From Schizophyllum amplum (Eukaryota; Basidiomycota; Agaricomycetes; Agaricales; Schizophyllaceae), in assembly GCA_007026445.1 (NCBI GenBank), contig VDMD01000055.1:1-64000 (forward strand): a stretch of DNA of 64,000 bases. The letters are read 5' to 3'. A program made the position numbers and the translations under genes. This document shows positions 1-10,221 of this stretch, piece after piece. The number at the start of each line of letters is the position of its first letter. Positions within the stretch are counted from its first letter, which is position 1. The notes beneath the pieces are model-generated. The model saw only the letters and a program-made list of their open reading frames with translations. It was not told where the DNA came from and made no database searches.

Positions 1-53
1 TGACGATGGCGCCGGCTTGACGACGGCGGGGGAAGGGGCGCTGGGGACGACAT
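1..53 (-). CDS. Possible 5' end of a further minus-strand gene (partial)
   Basis: An ATG on the minus strand at 53-51 opens a proline/serine-rich reading frame that runs off the left edge. A TATA-like box (110-120) of the same form as those before the TET/JBP and KDZ genes lies about 60 bp upstream. That spacing and shared box suggest a third head-to-tail gene of the same mobile-element block. Only 17 codons are visible, so no family can be assigned. Confidence 0.25.
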   Translation of the reverse strand, partial: MSSPAPLPPPSSSRRHR

Positions 54-109
54 TGGGCCTGAGGGAGGAGTTGATTCGCTGGGCAGCATCGCCGTCAAAC
101 GGTAAAGTC

Positions 110-120
110 TTATATATGTA
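110..120 (-). promoter_or_regulatory. TATA-like box, copy 1
   Basis: On the minus strand this reads TACATATATAAG. The same core precedes the TET/JBP gene (2060-2071) and, shortened, the KDZ gene (5757-5768). It would serve the gene starting at 53. The function is inferred from position and repetition. Confidence 0.4.
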
Positions 121-289
121 GCCGGCGTCGGCGCATTTGTTTAGTCTTGCTGCCAGGGTCGAGTTGATCGGCGGAGCCACAGGCGCTTCGAAACGTGCGC
201 GGCGACTGGGGGACATCTTCCGCCTGCAACCTTTGCTCATCTGCGCAGATGTCTCAGACTTGATATTGGCACCCTACGTAATAGGCTGC

Positions 290-2022
290 CTACATCCCAG
301 CATCCGTGCCATGCAGGCCAGAGGCGACGGCGGCGGCCTTCTGACGAAGGACGGGCAGCTTCGAAAGCATACCCCTTCCCTTGTCTGCCTGGGCAGCGTT
401 CGCCAGATGAGCCGCACGAAGCTCCTTGCGGCTCATCCCTTTATAGTACTCCGCGTCAAGCTGGCAGCCGTGCTCAACAAAGCGGAAGATGGCGCCGGCG
501 GTGTACTGAGTGATCGAGTACCGAGTCTCGTGCTCGCCGATGCTGGTGTTGTAATGCGTGACGATGGCGGAGGGTATCAGAATTGTCGACCCAGCTGGAA
601 AGCGTACAACCATCTTGAGCTCTCGTAAGACAATGTGCCCTCCGCGGTCTGGACTAAAGCGCCCCAAGGCCGTAACAGAGCACATCCCGAAGCAGATGTT
701 GGCGAAATCTCGGTGGGGCACGGCCAGGGTTCGTGGTCCAAAGTTCACCGTCATGCAGGCCCATATGGACCTTGCAAAGTTGCGCTCGTGCTTTAGCGAT
801 GGCTTCCATGCGAAGAGCCTCTTCATGACGTCCTCGTAGTAAGCATGGGCGTCAGGCTCCCAGCTATCGAACGCAGCTGAGACGGATGCTGTCAGGTGTC
901 GGGTCCCGGAAGCGTCGTGAATCACCCACCTGAAGCAAAATGCGCGTTGCGCCGCATGGCCGGTAGCCTTATCAGCCGGTCCAGCTCCTTCTCGTTCCTC
1001 TTGCCATGGAAAAGCGATCTGGGAGCCTATGGAGTGTCAGCAACTGCTCTCCTTCAGCTGTTAGGGTTCGCCCACCGTCTGACCGCCGCCGTGAGAGATC
1101 CCGTGCGACTTCGCTTGGAACACCCCTCGCCGATGGTCGCCCTCCTCATGCCGGAAGGTCAGCTTCAAAGCAGAGGCTGCAACCTCCCTCGACAGCTCTT
1201 GATGCTGCTCCTCCCAGTCGCTGCCGGGGGTCGCCCTGCGAGGACGCACACAACGACTTGCTCCTCGCCCGCCGTCAGCGCAACTGGCTGCCTGGGTCAC
1301 AGTTAGAGTCATCCGTGTGGGTTTTAAACCAGGCGTACACGCCGTCCCAGTCGACATAGGTAAAGCCTTTGAGGGCCGACAGTGAGGGTACTCCAGTCTC
1401 GCCTGCATCTCTCAGCGCCGTGAACCCCGTGCTAGTCACGGCAGCCGTGGCAGGGTCCCACGTCGACGGCTCAGCTTCGGCGCTCAGTATCTTTCCAGCG
1501 CGGATCTTCTTCGCTGCCTCAGTCGGATGTGACGCCGCATCACGCTTGCGCTTCCGCTGGCGAGCTGCCTTCCTCGCTTTGGAGTTTCTGGCGGAGGAGT
1601 TACCGGGCAGATCGTCTACCACGCCAACAGCAGCGCCGTCGTCGCTGTCGGTGAGGGTCGGCATGGGTGAAGACCCGCGGGAAGGATAGACGTCTGAGTC
1701 CGACTCAGGATCGGACTCCGCACAGGGATCCTCCTCCTCGTGTCCGCGCGCGTCGAGGAACAGCTGGTCCAGGTCTACCGTGTCTGGCACGGCTATGTAG
1801 TTGCTGAATGCAGCCCCACTTCTGGTCACCCGCGCTGTTGGGTTTGGTCAGTGCTGTGATGCTCAAGAGCCAGCCTGCACCCGCCCAGCCCCCTGCGTCA
1901 GACGTGACGGGGCTCCCTATCTGCCAGGCTTTGACTGACGGGGCGCCACTCTCGCTGAGGGCCGGGCTGAGTGCAGCCAAAGACTCACCGCCGAGCATCG
2001 CCTTGAGGCTGTCGAGGGACAT
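290..2022 (-). CDS. TET/JBP-family 2-oxoglutarate/Fe(II)-dependent dioxygenase
   Basis: Members of this family oxidise 5-methylcytosine or thymine bases in DNA. In basidiomycetes they are expanded and often linked to KDZ transposons. The catalytic double-stranded beta helix is in the last exon (876-290). It holds the HxD iron ligand pair (PHRDF, His at 715-713, Asp at 709-707), the distal iron ligand His (THYN, 556-554) and the 2-oxoglutarate-binding Arg (ETRYS, 523-521). Upstream exons carry a basic Arg/Lys-rich tract, a TYVDWDG segment and a GGGQT motif. Introns 1075-1027 (49 nt) and 929-877 (53 nt) splice in phase; further introns lie near 1330-1284 and in 1880-1810. The start at 2022 is preferred over 2037 because it leaves a proper TATA distance. 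One base seems missing in the C5 run (plus-strand G5, 1226-1230), where the frame changes between LAGRPP and GSDWEE. The catalytic domain itself is intact. Confidence 0.82.
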
Positions 2023-2059
2023 GGTGGGAAGACGCACGCTGCCTACGCTTCGCAGTCAG

Positions 2060-2071
2060 CTTATATATGTA
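2060..2071 (-). promoter_or_regulatory. TATA-like box of the TET/JBP gene, copy 2
   Basis: The minus strand reads TACATATATAAG, 38-49 bp before the ATG at 2022 and within 105 bp of the KDZ stop codon. The core matches the box at 110-120 exactly. Confidence 0.5.
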
Positions 2072-2175
2072 AACGCCTGCCATGAGGCGTACCAAAACAA
2101 CCTGCGGCCATGGCGTGAAACTCTTGATCTGTTACGGGTACAGAAAGAGCGCGTGGCCCTGCGTCCTTAAGTAGC

Positions 2176-5100
2176 CTACTCCACATCTTCCGCGGACGAG
2201 TCCTCGTCGAGCGTCTCCTCACCAGCCTCGTCGTAGTGGTCTATCTCCCCACCTACGCCAGGGCCCTCCTCCTCCTCTTCCTCCCCATCCGTTGAGCAGC
2301 TACCACGGCGTCCTGTTCGTCCACCCGGCGCATCGCACGACGCTGCGGCCCAAGTTGCACTTGCCACCTGTATCTCCTTGTCGCTAGGGCCAGGCGGTCG
2401 CGGAATGTGCTTAATCCACTTCACTGCTAGCCGCAGGAGGCTGTCTTTTCGGAGCGTGAGCTGGTTCTGCAGTGCGGGCGCGTCTACACCCCACGCGTCA
2501 GCGTTGCCAGCCTTCATATCAAACAAATATGCTTTACCTGGTAATTTTAGGGCGTCCTTGAACGCCTGTTGAACGGCTGTCCATTCCTCTCCAAACCACT
2601 GCAAAAGGTTGGCTTCTTCATGATGCAGGCGTGTGTCTTCCTCCTCGCATCGATCCACCACAAGCAGCGCTCGTATCGCCCGACGAACTTTGGGATCCAC
2701 CATCCAAGGTGCGGCCTCGTCTTCATCATCCAGGTCCAACCGCAGGTCGTCCCAGCAAGGATTGTCGACGTCCAGATTCCATATGCCCGTGGTGGGAAGC
2801 GGTGCCAGTGGGCGTATGCGGCAGGAGCCACGACGATTGACCTGCGCTCGAATCTTAACTCCCAGCTGGCGGCAGGCGTTATTGTATTTGCTGACAATGC
2901 CTTTAACCGTACCCTCCCGACGCTGGATGTTCGACTTTGTGTGTTTACGCAGAGAGTTCTCTGCTCATCATCAATACGTGCGTGTCGCAAGCCGTGCAGA
3001 GGACTGACCGCCGTTTTTACTGCCCTGTAAGTGTGACACCCTTTCGAGCTCCAATTTCCGCCTCAGGATCGCGGTTTGCGCGCGGCGAAGGAGAGCGAGC
3101 GCGTTGGCACGACACAACAGTGTTTTGTTGTGAAGAAGCGTGTTCAGCTGAGTTGAGGAGTCCACGCCGAGCTGTCGAACCTTGCGGTGTATTTCTTGAC
3201 GGCGAGTTTGTGAGTCGCAGTGCCCGCGTCAACTTCTGCTCGAGATTCAAGGTGCCTGGCGAGCGTCGGCTTTGGCCCTCTCCATGCCCTTGCGCGCGTC
3301 GTCAACGGACAGGCGAAGATCAATCGCTAATTCCACTTCGGTACGGCCGCGTGTCCGACTTTGACCTGTGTGAAGTAAGAGCAAACTCAGCTGAACTTGA
3401 GGCTCACTCACGCGGAGCTTCCTGTGTTTGATGGGCGATTTGAGCACTCCACTGCTCTCGCAGAAACGTATGCCGTTTCCCGACAGCGCCGCAGGCTTCT
3501 AGTTCACCACGAGCCTCCCGCCTCTTCGCAGACACCAACGCACGCTTGCGCGCAAGCCATGAAGCAGCGTTTTCAAGGCTGACCGCCGTCGCATGGTCAA
3601 ACTGGCTGTTCAGCGTGTACTGTCGGAGGTGAAACTAGGGCTGCATTAGCGCAGACTCAAACCGTCATAAATCCACTCACTCCTGCAACTCGCAGATACG
3701 GAATGAGTCGGCTGATGGAATACCAAAAGCGTTCCACACCCCTCGCCATCCGTCAAGCCAAACCCAACGCGCTTGCGGGGGTGGTAGACCAACTGGCACG
3801 GCCAGTCGTGCCCGTAAGCGTGGAAGACGGACACCGCGAAACGCAGGCGATGCAGATAGCCTTCCAAAAATGTTGTGTTTGACCGCACTGGCGTGAATCT
3901 GGCATGCGATGTCGTACATGAACCCGATGGTCCAGCTCAAAGGTAGATGAGCGATGAAACTGTCCATGAGAGCCACCACATAGTACTGCTTCTCGCCCGC
4001 GCTGTCATGTCCGGCCCAGAAAAGCGGAATGTCGTGCCGACAAAGCAGAGCCATAAGCTGCGTCACATCGTGCCGCGTCGTGTTCGCCTTGGTGATGGAC
4101 TGCTGCGCCGCCCTTAAAGCTATCCTCACAGTTGCGCAGCACCTCCGCCGGCAGTAGCAACCCATCATGTTCGTCGTCGTTGGCTTTAACAGACTCTCTA
4201 GCCGTTCTGCGCCTCTTCCGAACAGCAGGACGCCGCGATGCCTCGCGTAGAGCATCAACTCGCTCAGCGGTCTCTGTCAAAACCTCCTCTGCCAACACAA
4301 TGTTGCTGGGGTGCAGGAACACAGGATCGCGCTTCTGCAGGTTGTGCTTCTGGGTGAAACACGCGTCAAGCTGAACAAGACAATCTGGGGCATCAGGACT
4401 GCACGCGCTCTCTCTCCGCGCCGATCCAAAGCAAGCTGGACACCGACCACGAAGGTAGTCAGAAGGCGCGTTGAGTGCCTGCTCGACGTTCTGCGTCGGT
4501 GAGGCGGCATCATCAGGTGATGTTGGGGGCGGCAGCGGAGCTGAGTTGGGGGACGGAGAGGATGGCGGAGAGCACTGTGGCGAGGAGGATGCAGGTGGAG
4601 AGGACGGAGGCGGCGAAGACAATGGTGTGTGTCTCATCGCCTCCTGCTCCTGTTTCCTGGTGGCAATGCCGCGAGCGACCGCTAGGACACGATCGACACG
4701 CGCCTGCACCAGATTGTACAGCTGAGTGTACCAGAGCAACGCAGATCCAAATCGACGTCTAAGATTGTCCTACATTATGCCCTTAGGGTTAGATGTCTGA
4801 GAACAGCGATTAAGAGGGCGTACTCACGGAGTAGTTAAGCTTGTGGCCACGGACCAACAAAAATGCCTCCATGGCCCTGCACCAGGCGGTGACGTTTGGC
4901 GCGACGTTCAGAAAAACCAGACGTGCAAAGTCGAGCACGTTCAAGTCAACAGCCAAAGACGGCCGATACGGAGCGCAAGGAAACAGGCCAATCTCCATGA
5001 GCTGCCTACCAGCTGGCTGGCACTTGCAGCATGTTAGATGCATTCGCTCCACGGCTGTTGGTGCAGTCAGTCACACGCCATTCGCAGCTTGAACAACGCG

Positions 5101-5714
5101 CGCACCCAGTGTTCTCAGTACCATCACAGAGAGCTTGCGACCGTACGTATTACCACAAGTACACGGCCTTCGCTCAGGCGTCGATCGGCGAGGAGGGTAG
5201 CGCAAGTTCTCGGTTTCTTCCATCAACCTCATGTAAGTCGCGCGGATGTCAGGCAGGACTTCGAACTGCCAGCGATGCGCGGTATCGGCACGCTTCTCCC
5301 TATAGCGCTCGCGCGCATGTTGAGTGCGGTCCTCGTCGTCTGTTTCGGTTTCAGGGGGTCGTTCTTGTCCGCCTGCCGCTGCGCCTGCGCGGACGCCGAA
5401 GTCGGACCTGGCGGCATCTGACTCAGCAGATTGATAGCGCGCGCCGGCTGCTGCCACCCCCGACTGAGCCCGTATATGGCGTGGATTGGACTGCTGGCGC
5501 GCCGACGCTTGTTGCCTGCCCGGATGTCGATGGACTGGGGCGTCTGGGTGGGGGCAACTCGGTTCTTCGCGGGCCTGACAGGCGTTTGCGGCAAAGCATG
5601 TGTGCGGCGAGGTGGAGTGGCCGGTGGTGCTGGAGCGCCCGCCGATCCTGGATCAGACTGTGTTTGCGCCAGAGCGCTTGCGCGCTCGGCACCCGTCACA
5701 CGACGGCGGCCCAT
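2176..5714 (-). mobile_element. KDZ-family transposase gene (Kyakuja-Dileera-Zisupton), with frameshifts
   Basis: KDZ transposases are large DDE/RNase H-fold enzymes of fungal DNA transposons. In order on the minus strand: a basic N-terminus starting MGRRRV at 5714; an RxREKRADTAHRWQ segment and a cysteine cluster (CTCGN, CCKCQP, GLFPCAP) near 5300-4960; RCPACFG and LDACFTQ near 4430-4360; HPSNIVLAEE near 4310; LCRHD near 4050; LPLSWTIGFMYDIACQ near 3940-3900; VFHAYGHDWPCQ and DGEGC near 3830-3740; RFWYSISRLIPYLRVAG, an intron near 3690-3625, SLENAASWLAR near 3560; and a C-terminal GIWNLDV...VRRAIRALL segment ending at the stop at 2176. An intron near 3040-2962 also fits. Three one-base insertions break the frame: ccc 4111-4113, aaaaa 3866-3870 and near 3734. 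Either the copy is decaying or these are assembly errors. Terminal inverted repeats were not found. Confidence 0.85.
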
Positions 5715-5756
5715 TGAGTGAAAAGAGAGGGGGGGGGCAACCAAGCCTGAGGCAGC

Positions 5757-5768
5757 CAGTATATGTAC
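5757..5768 (-). promoter_or_regulatory. TATA-like box of the KDZ gene, copy 3
   Basis: The minus strand reads TACATATACTGG, 43-54 bp before the KDZ ATG at 5714. The TACATATA core equals that of the TET/JBP promoter. A plus-strand mini-gene starts 40 bp to the right, so the box may sit in a bidirectional promoter. Confidence 0.4.
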
Positions 5769-5807
5769 GTAGATCCTCGTGTACGCACAGGGTCCGGCGG
5801 CTCTAGC

Positions 5808-5909
5808 ATGGCAGACCGGCTACCGCCTGACTGTGAGGATGCTGAGCAGGTAAGCCGTTGTCGCGCACATGTACTTACCATCTCGTCAATGCAGCCTGTT
5901 ATTTCATAG
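5808..5909 (+). CDS. Two-exon mini-ORF diverging from the KDZ gene
   Basis: An ATG at 5808 opens a 14-codon exon ending in CAG followed by GTAAGC (5850). An intron of 45 nt ends in TGCAG at 5894, and a second exon of four codons ends in TAG at 5907-5909. The splice signals are good and the product would be 18 residues (MADRLPPDCEDAEQ then PVIS). It may be the start of a third gene of the KDZ element that was cut off by rearrangement at about 5910. No family can be assigned. Confidence 0.3.
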   Translation: MADRLPPDCEDAEQVSRCRAHVLTISSMQPVIS

Positions 5910-6040
5910 CGGGGTATAGTGTGCGAGTGTTACTATGTCGACATCCAGATAAAGATAGCCAATGAGCGACCGGTGTGATGATGTAAGTTAAACGAAGCAC
6001 ATACCGAGATGCACGAGTACAATACACCGCAAGCGCTACA

Positions 6041-6360
6041 GCTGCCGGTCGCGAACAAATCGAGGCCGGCGGCAGTAGCGAAGTCGGTGATTGTGGTGCG
6101 CGATGGAGCGCGAGATGCGGCGCGCGCCGCGACTGCTGGTCGCGAACAAATCGAGGCCGCCAGAAGCAGCCAAGCCGCCGATCGCATGAGGGGGCGCAGT
6201 GACGGACGCGCGCCACGACTGCCGGTCGCGAACAGATCAAGGCCGGCAGCAGCAGGGAGGTCGGGCAGCGCGAGGGAGCGCGAAGAAGCGCGCAGGCGCG
6301 CGACCAGGAGAGCGCCGCCGCCCCGCGACTGCCGGTCGCGAACAAATCGAGGCCGGCAGC
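6041..6360. repeat. Four interspersed copies of a palindromic 32-36 bp repeat
   Basis: Copies at 6041-6076, 6133-6163, 6219-6250 and 6329-6360 share the core CTGCCGGTCGCGAACAAATC followed by GAGGCCGGCAG. CTGCCGG and CCGGCAG are inverted, so each copy can form a hairpin with a loop of about 17 nt around TCGCGAACAAATCGAGG. Spacing is 86-110 bp. The arms of copy 2 changed together (CTGCTGG, CCGCCAG), which weakens but does not remove pairing. Confidence 0.75.
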
Positions 6361-6597
6361 CGCAGCGGGGGGTAAGCCAGAGGGAGGTGGAGGAGGGTAA
6401 GGGAAAGGGGAGGGGTGGAGAGGAGAGGAGAGGCGACACACCTCGGGAGAGATGGCCGCGGGTTCTGTGGGCGTGAGCACGTCAGGGCTGGTGTGCGAGC
6501 AGCGTAGTGAGCACGCACCGCAATACATAGCGCACAATGACCGCGCGCCCGCCTCCACAATGGTCCGTAAGCTTGGGGTGGTGTGAGGCGATCAACG

Positions 6598-6629
6598 GCG
6601 GCGACGGCGGCGGCGGCGGCGGCGGCGAC
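6598..6629. repeat. CGG trinucleotide microsatellite
   Basis: About ten CGG units with one GAC interruption. Non-coding by context. Confidence 0.85.
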
Positions 6630-7225
6630 AGATGGGACCCGCGAGCGGGAGAGCAAGCGATGGCGATGGCAACGACAGGCAACGGATGGTGGGGAAAGGG
6701 AGCGAGGACCTCGACAGGGATGTCGACGGCAAGGGTGAAGCAGAAACTGCTGGAGGCAGACATTTCTGAAGGGGCGGCCTTGGTGTCAAACAACAACATC
6801 GTAAGGCTGTAACCAAACAAGCATCAACGACGCCACCGGCCATCGGCCCAGATGTCCGAACGGCGCCTCCCACGCTTCCCCAGCCTGTCTCTCACCTTCA
6901 ATCCTCGCCCAGCGAACGCCTCCACTGCTGCCCCGTGCGCCCCTCCCGTGCTCCTGCCGCGCTCTCACCTGCCGTCTCCTCCGCCTCCGCCCGCCCTCTT
7001 CTACCGCCCCGCGCCCTTCGCAGCATACTCGAGCGTTAAGCGCCGACGCCTGTGTTGCCCGTCCTTGTACAGCAAAGGACACACAGCCATCTTGGGGAAA
7101 TTGGCACTTGCCGCATCTGCAAGGTGTGTATTTGACGCCCATACGGACTGCCTACTTACCACATTCACAGACTACGCGCTCGAATTTGTACGTTCTGTCC
7201 TTACTCCTTAGTCCCCTCCCCTCCC

Positions 7226-7540
7226 CACCCCGACCGCGCACGCCGATCTTGGGTTATCCGCGTTCGGTGTGCGTGTCGTGCCCATGTCCTCCCTCCTCCC
7301 TAGCACCCTCTTCACCCCGACCGCGCACGCCGATCTTGGGTTATCCGCGTTCGGTGTGCGTGTCGTGCTCATGCCCTCCCTCCTCCCTAGCACCCTCTTT
7401 ACCCCAACCACGCACGCTGATCTTGGGTTATCCGCGTTCGGCGTGCATGTGCCGCTCACCACCTCCTTCCTCCGCAACTCTACATACAGAACCGAGCACG
7501 TTGATCTCGGGCTATCCGCGTTCGGCGCGTTCGGCGTACA
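7226..7540. repeat. Tandem ~87-bp repeat, four copies
   Basis: Units start near 7231, 7318, 7407 and 7492 (periods 87, 89 and 85 bp). Each holds CGCACGCCGATCTTGGGTTA then TCCGCGTTCGG. The first three also share a CCTCCCTAGCACCCTCTT spacer. The array ends about 70 bp before the ATG at 7609, so it lies in the promoter or 5' leader of that gene. Confidence 0.85.
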
Positions 7541-9953
7541 TGTCGCACTGACAACCTTCACAGACTCCGCTCTCGAACACGAACGGTGTGCTTTACAGCC
7601 CTGTCGCAATGGACTCTCCGACGATCACACCCGCATCTCGAGGCGCTACGACGTCTTTGCCAGGATCCCCGGTCGGCCTTTTGGACGCGGGCGGCGCGAG
7701 TCCCAATGAACCTGGGACCGAAGCCCCGGAGGGCTCACGGTGCCCCTCACCGGATGAGACTGGCACCGCGTCGAGCGACGGTGACGATCATTCGATGTCG
7801 ACGCTTACCGACATCTCCGATGATGAGGAAGAGGCTCGTGCGGAACTGGCGCCCTCGTCATCTTCTGGGACTCCCGCCCGCCCACGCATATCTCCCTCAA
7901 TTGGTGCTTCGGGCGAGGACTGTGAGACAGATCTTGCGGCGATGCGTGCGCCCGCCAATTCGTCTGCCCCCGAACGCAACAATCCAAGTGAGCCCGTGGC
8001 GCGCGAGGTGAGTGAATTGACGGTTATCTTCTCGGCTTCTGACAACAAGCGACACAGAAAACGATGATCGAGTGTTGGTGGGGGCCATGCCATATGGCCG
8101 AGCTCCTGACGATGTACGAGCGGCACCTCGTACCTTGCCAATATCCTTTGTCACGGGAAGAGGCCTCGCGCTATCCGCCGGGGGATATGTTTGTCTTTGC
8201 GGCGGGAAAGCAGTTGGATTTCTTCCGCACCTTACCCAAGAGTAAGTATTCAAGCGATGTGAGCTGGAGCGTCTACTGAAGAATGAATTAGGAGAAGACT
8301 TCTGCCAAAACGACCAAAGTGGGGCCCTGACCGAGGACGGAACGCACATTGTCCTGACACCAAATTCCGGGACCATCCCTCCCATCCGAAGCCCCGGCTC
8401 GACAGTGCGCATCAAGACGCGCTCCGATTCCCGCCTGGGACTGGAGGACTTTACACAAGTTCCTCAGTATGTGCGACGGGATGAGTTTTCGACCGTCCAC
8501 CTTGCCTGCATACCGGCACGCCCACCGCGCGCCGACCACGAGGATCAAGTGTTCTGGGAGGACCCGTCGACGTGGTTCCAGCCTGCATCTGGGATTCGGG
8601 AGAGTCTCGACGGCGACCTGGTAGTCCTGAAGGTGGACATCGCGCACAGGCTCAAACAACCCATTCGAGAAGTCCGACAGGGTTTGAAGGATTATCTGAA
8701 CGATATCGGCGGGAGACTCCTGGACGATCCCGACGGGCAGAACCCGCGCCCTCACTACTTGGCTCGCGGACTGGAGGTGTCGCTGGGTCACCTATTCGGC
8801 CTGATGCAGGTGCGCGGCGTGGAGCTCTTCCATGGCATCATCATGGCGAGGGAGCTTCAGCGTCTTTGGCTGGAAGCAACCGGCCTCATGAACTTGATGA
8901 AGGTCTGGGTCGCACCGGAGGAAAGCACGCCAGCACCAGGGCTTCCCACGCTCTGGTGGATGGGCGCTGTCGTAACCAACGAGGACGACATGTTTTGGTT
9001 TGCGACCCGCCGCATCCCTGTGTGGTATGTCCGTCCGTACACGGGTATCGGAGGATTCGAGGAACTTCTCGAGCGCGGGGAGTACGACAGACTGCCGCGG
9101 ATCGAGACCCTCCCAGGCATGACGCCTGTGTCCGCGGCAGCGATCATTGACCGCCATCCTCGCGACCCTCCCCGCATCTACGAGGGGAAGGTTGATGACG
9201 GCAAGAAGATGCTGGCGCGGCTGCACGCCTACTCCTCGCTCCGGTTCAGCATCAACGCACCTTTGGATCTGAAGGTCGACAGTGTTACGATGGGTGTTGA
9301 CCCCCTTGCCGACTGCGAGCTGTACAGTCATTTTGTCAACGCCCGGCTTCAGAAGCCGGATTTCCTGATGAGCGTTCAGCGGGAGCCGAAGCCTCAAGAC
9401 GCCGGCAGCGTAGAGCATGCCGTCGAGGAAAACGAGGCCTCCGGCATCGAATCGGGTGTCCTTGGCGAGTACGACGCCCCGCCCTCCGACCCAACTGTCC
9501 TCGAGGACTACCAGGACTCTGACCCTGGCGGCGAAGTGCCACTGGCTTCCGAGGACGTCGTAATGCAGGAAGCGACTCAGATTGAGCCCTCGACTTCGGC
9601 CTCAGCGACGGCGACAACGTCAACGTTGGCCTCAGCGACGGCGACAGCATCGGCAGCAACAGCATCGACTTCGGCCGCAGCGACGGCGACAGCATCGACA
9701 TTGGCACCATCAACATCAACAACGTCAACTTCGACAACATCAACACCGACAACGACCTCTGCACCTTCAGGGGTCCCGTTGACATCTGCGGCCTCCCCGG
9801 TGAGTGCGTCGCTCCCGCAGTCAGCAGCGACAACTGTCAGTAAGTGCAATCAATAACTAAAAAGCGGCATCTTATCTTACGGTTTCTTTTTAGACATCCA
9901 TCGCAAAATGTTGCCGACTTCGACTCAGGCGTGGACTAGGGCAATCGGCCAGT

Positions 9954-10089
9954 TGTTGGAGTTGGTGTGCTTGGACCGGCCCGATTGGGATAGTCACATC
10001 TAGTTACATGTCACCCCTGTCACTTAAGCTTCGTCTTCGACCGTCATCTTGCGTGTTTGTGTCAGTATTTGTGCATTCTTCTCTTGATA
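9954..10089 (+). repeat. 5' LTR of the Gag-only element
   Basis: 136 bp, identical to 11380-11515 except A versus G in GTCAGTATTTG/GTCAGTGTTTG. Preceded by the CCAGT target duplication. Confidence 0.95.
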
Positions 10090-10109
10090 GGTTATGAGCC
10101 CCGCGCTCT
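10090..10109 (+). promoter_or_regulatory. Primer-binding site, internal initiator-tRNA-Met type
   Basis: GGTTATGAGCCCCGCGCTCT starts right after the LTR. Its complement, ending in GGCTCATAACC, matches the anticodon arm of initiator tRNA-Met, the half-tRNA primer used by Drosophila copia and many fungal copia elements. The match to this fungus's own tRNA is inferred. Confidence 0.75.
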
Positions 10110-10221
10110 AATCATATCCCCCAACCCTCAAACTCGCTTTTTGACGCTCAAAAACTCGCTTTTACATCCTCTGAAAATTTTCGCCCCCATCGATCGCCCT
10201 TATCTGCACCATCTACCCACT

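Larger units (their letters stand above)
5910..7225. other. Repeat-rich stretch without a convincing gene
   Basis: No supported gene. It holds four imperfect 32-36 bp hairpin repeats (6041-6360), a purine-rich GA tract (about 6380-6440) and a CGG microsatellite (6598-6629). Long open frames on both strands here encode only the repeats in several frames, which is typical of GC-rich non-coding DNA. Confidence 0.6.

Noticed and set aside
5899..6558. Minus-strand open frame with repeated GLDLFATGS phrases
   Set aside because: The phrases come from the four hairpin repeats, and different frames carry different parts of them. No splice signals or family similarity support coding.
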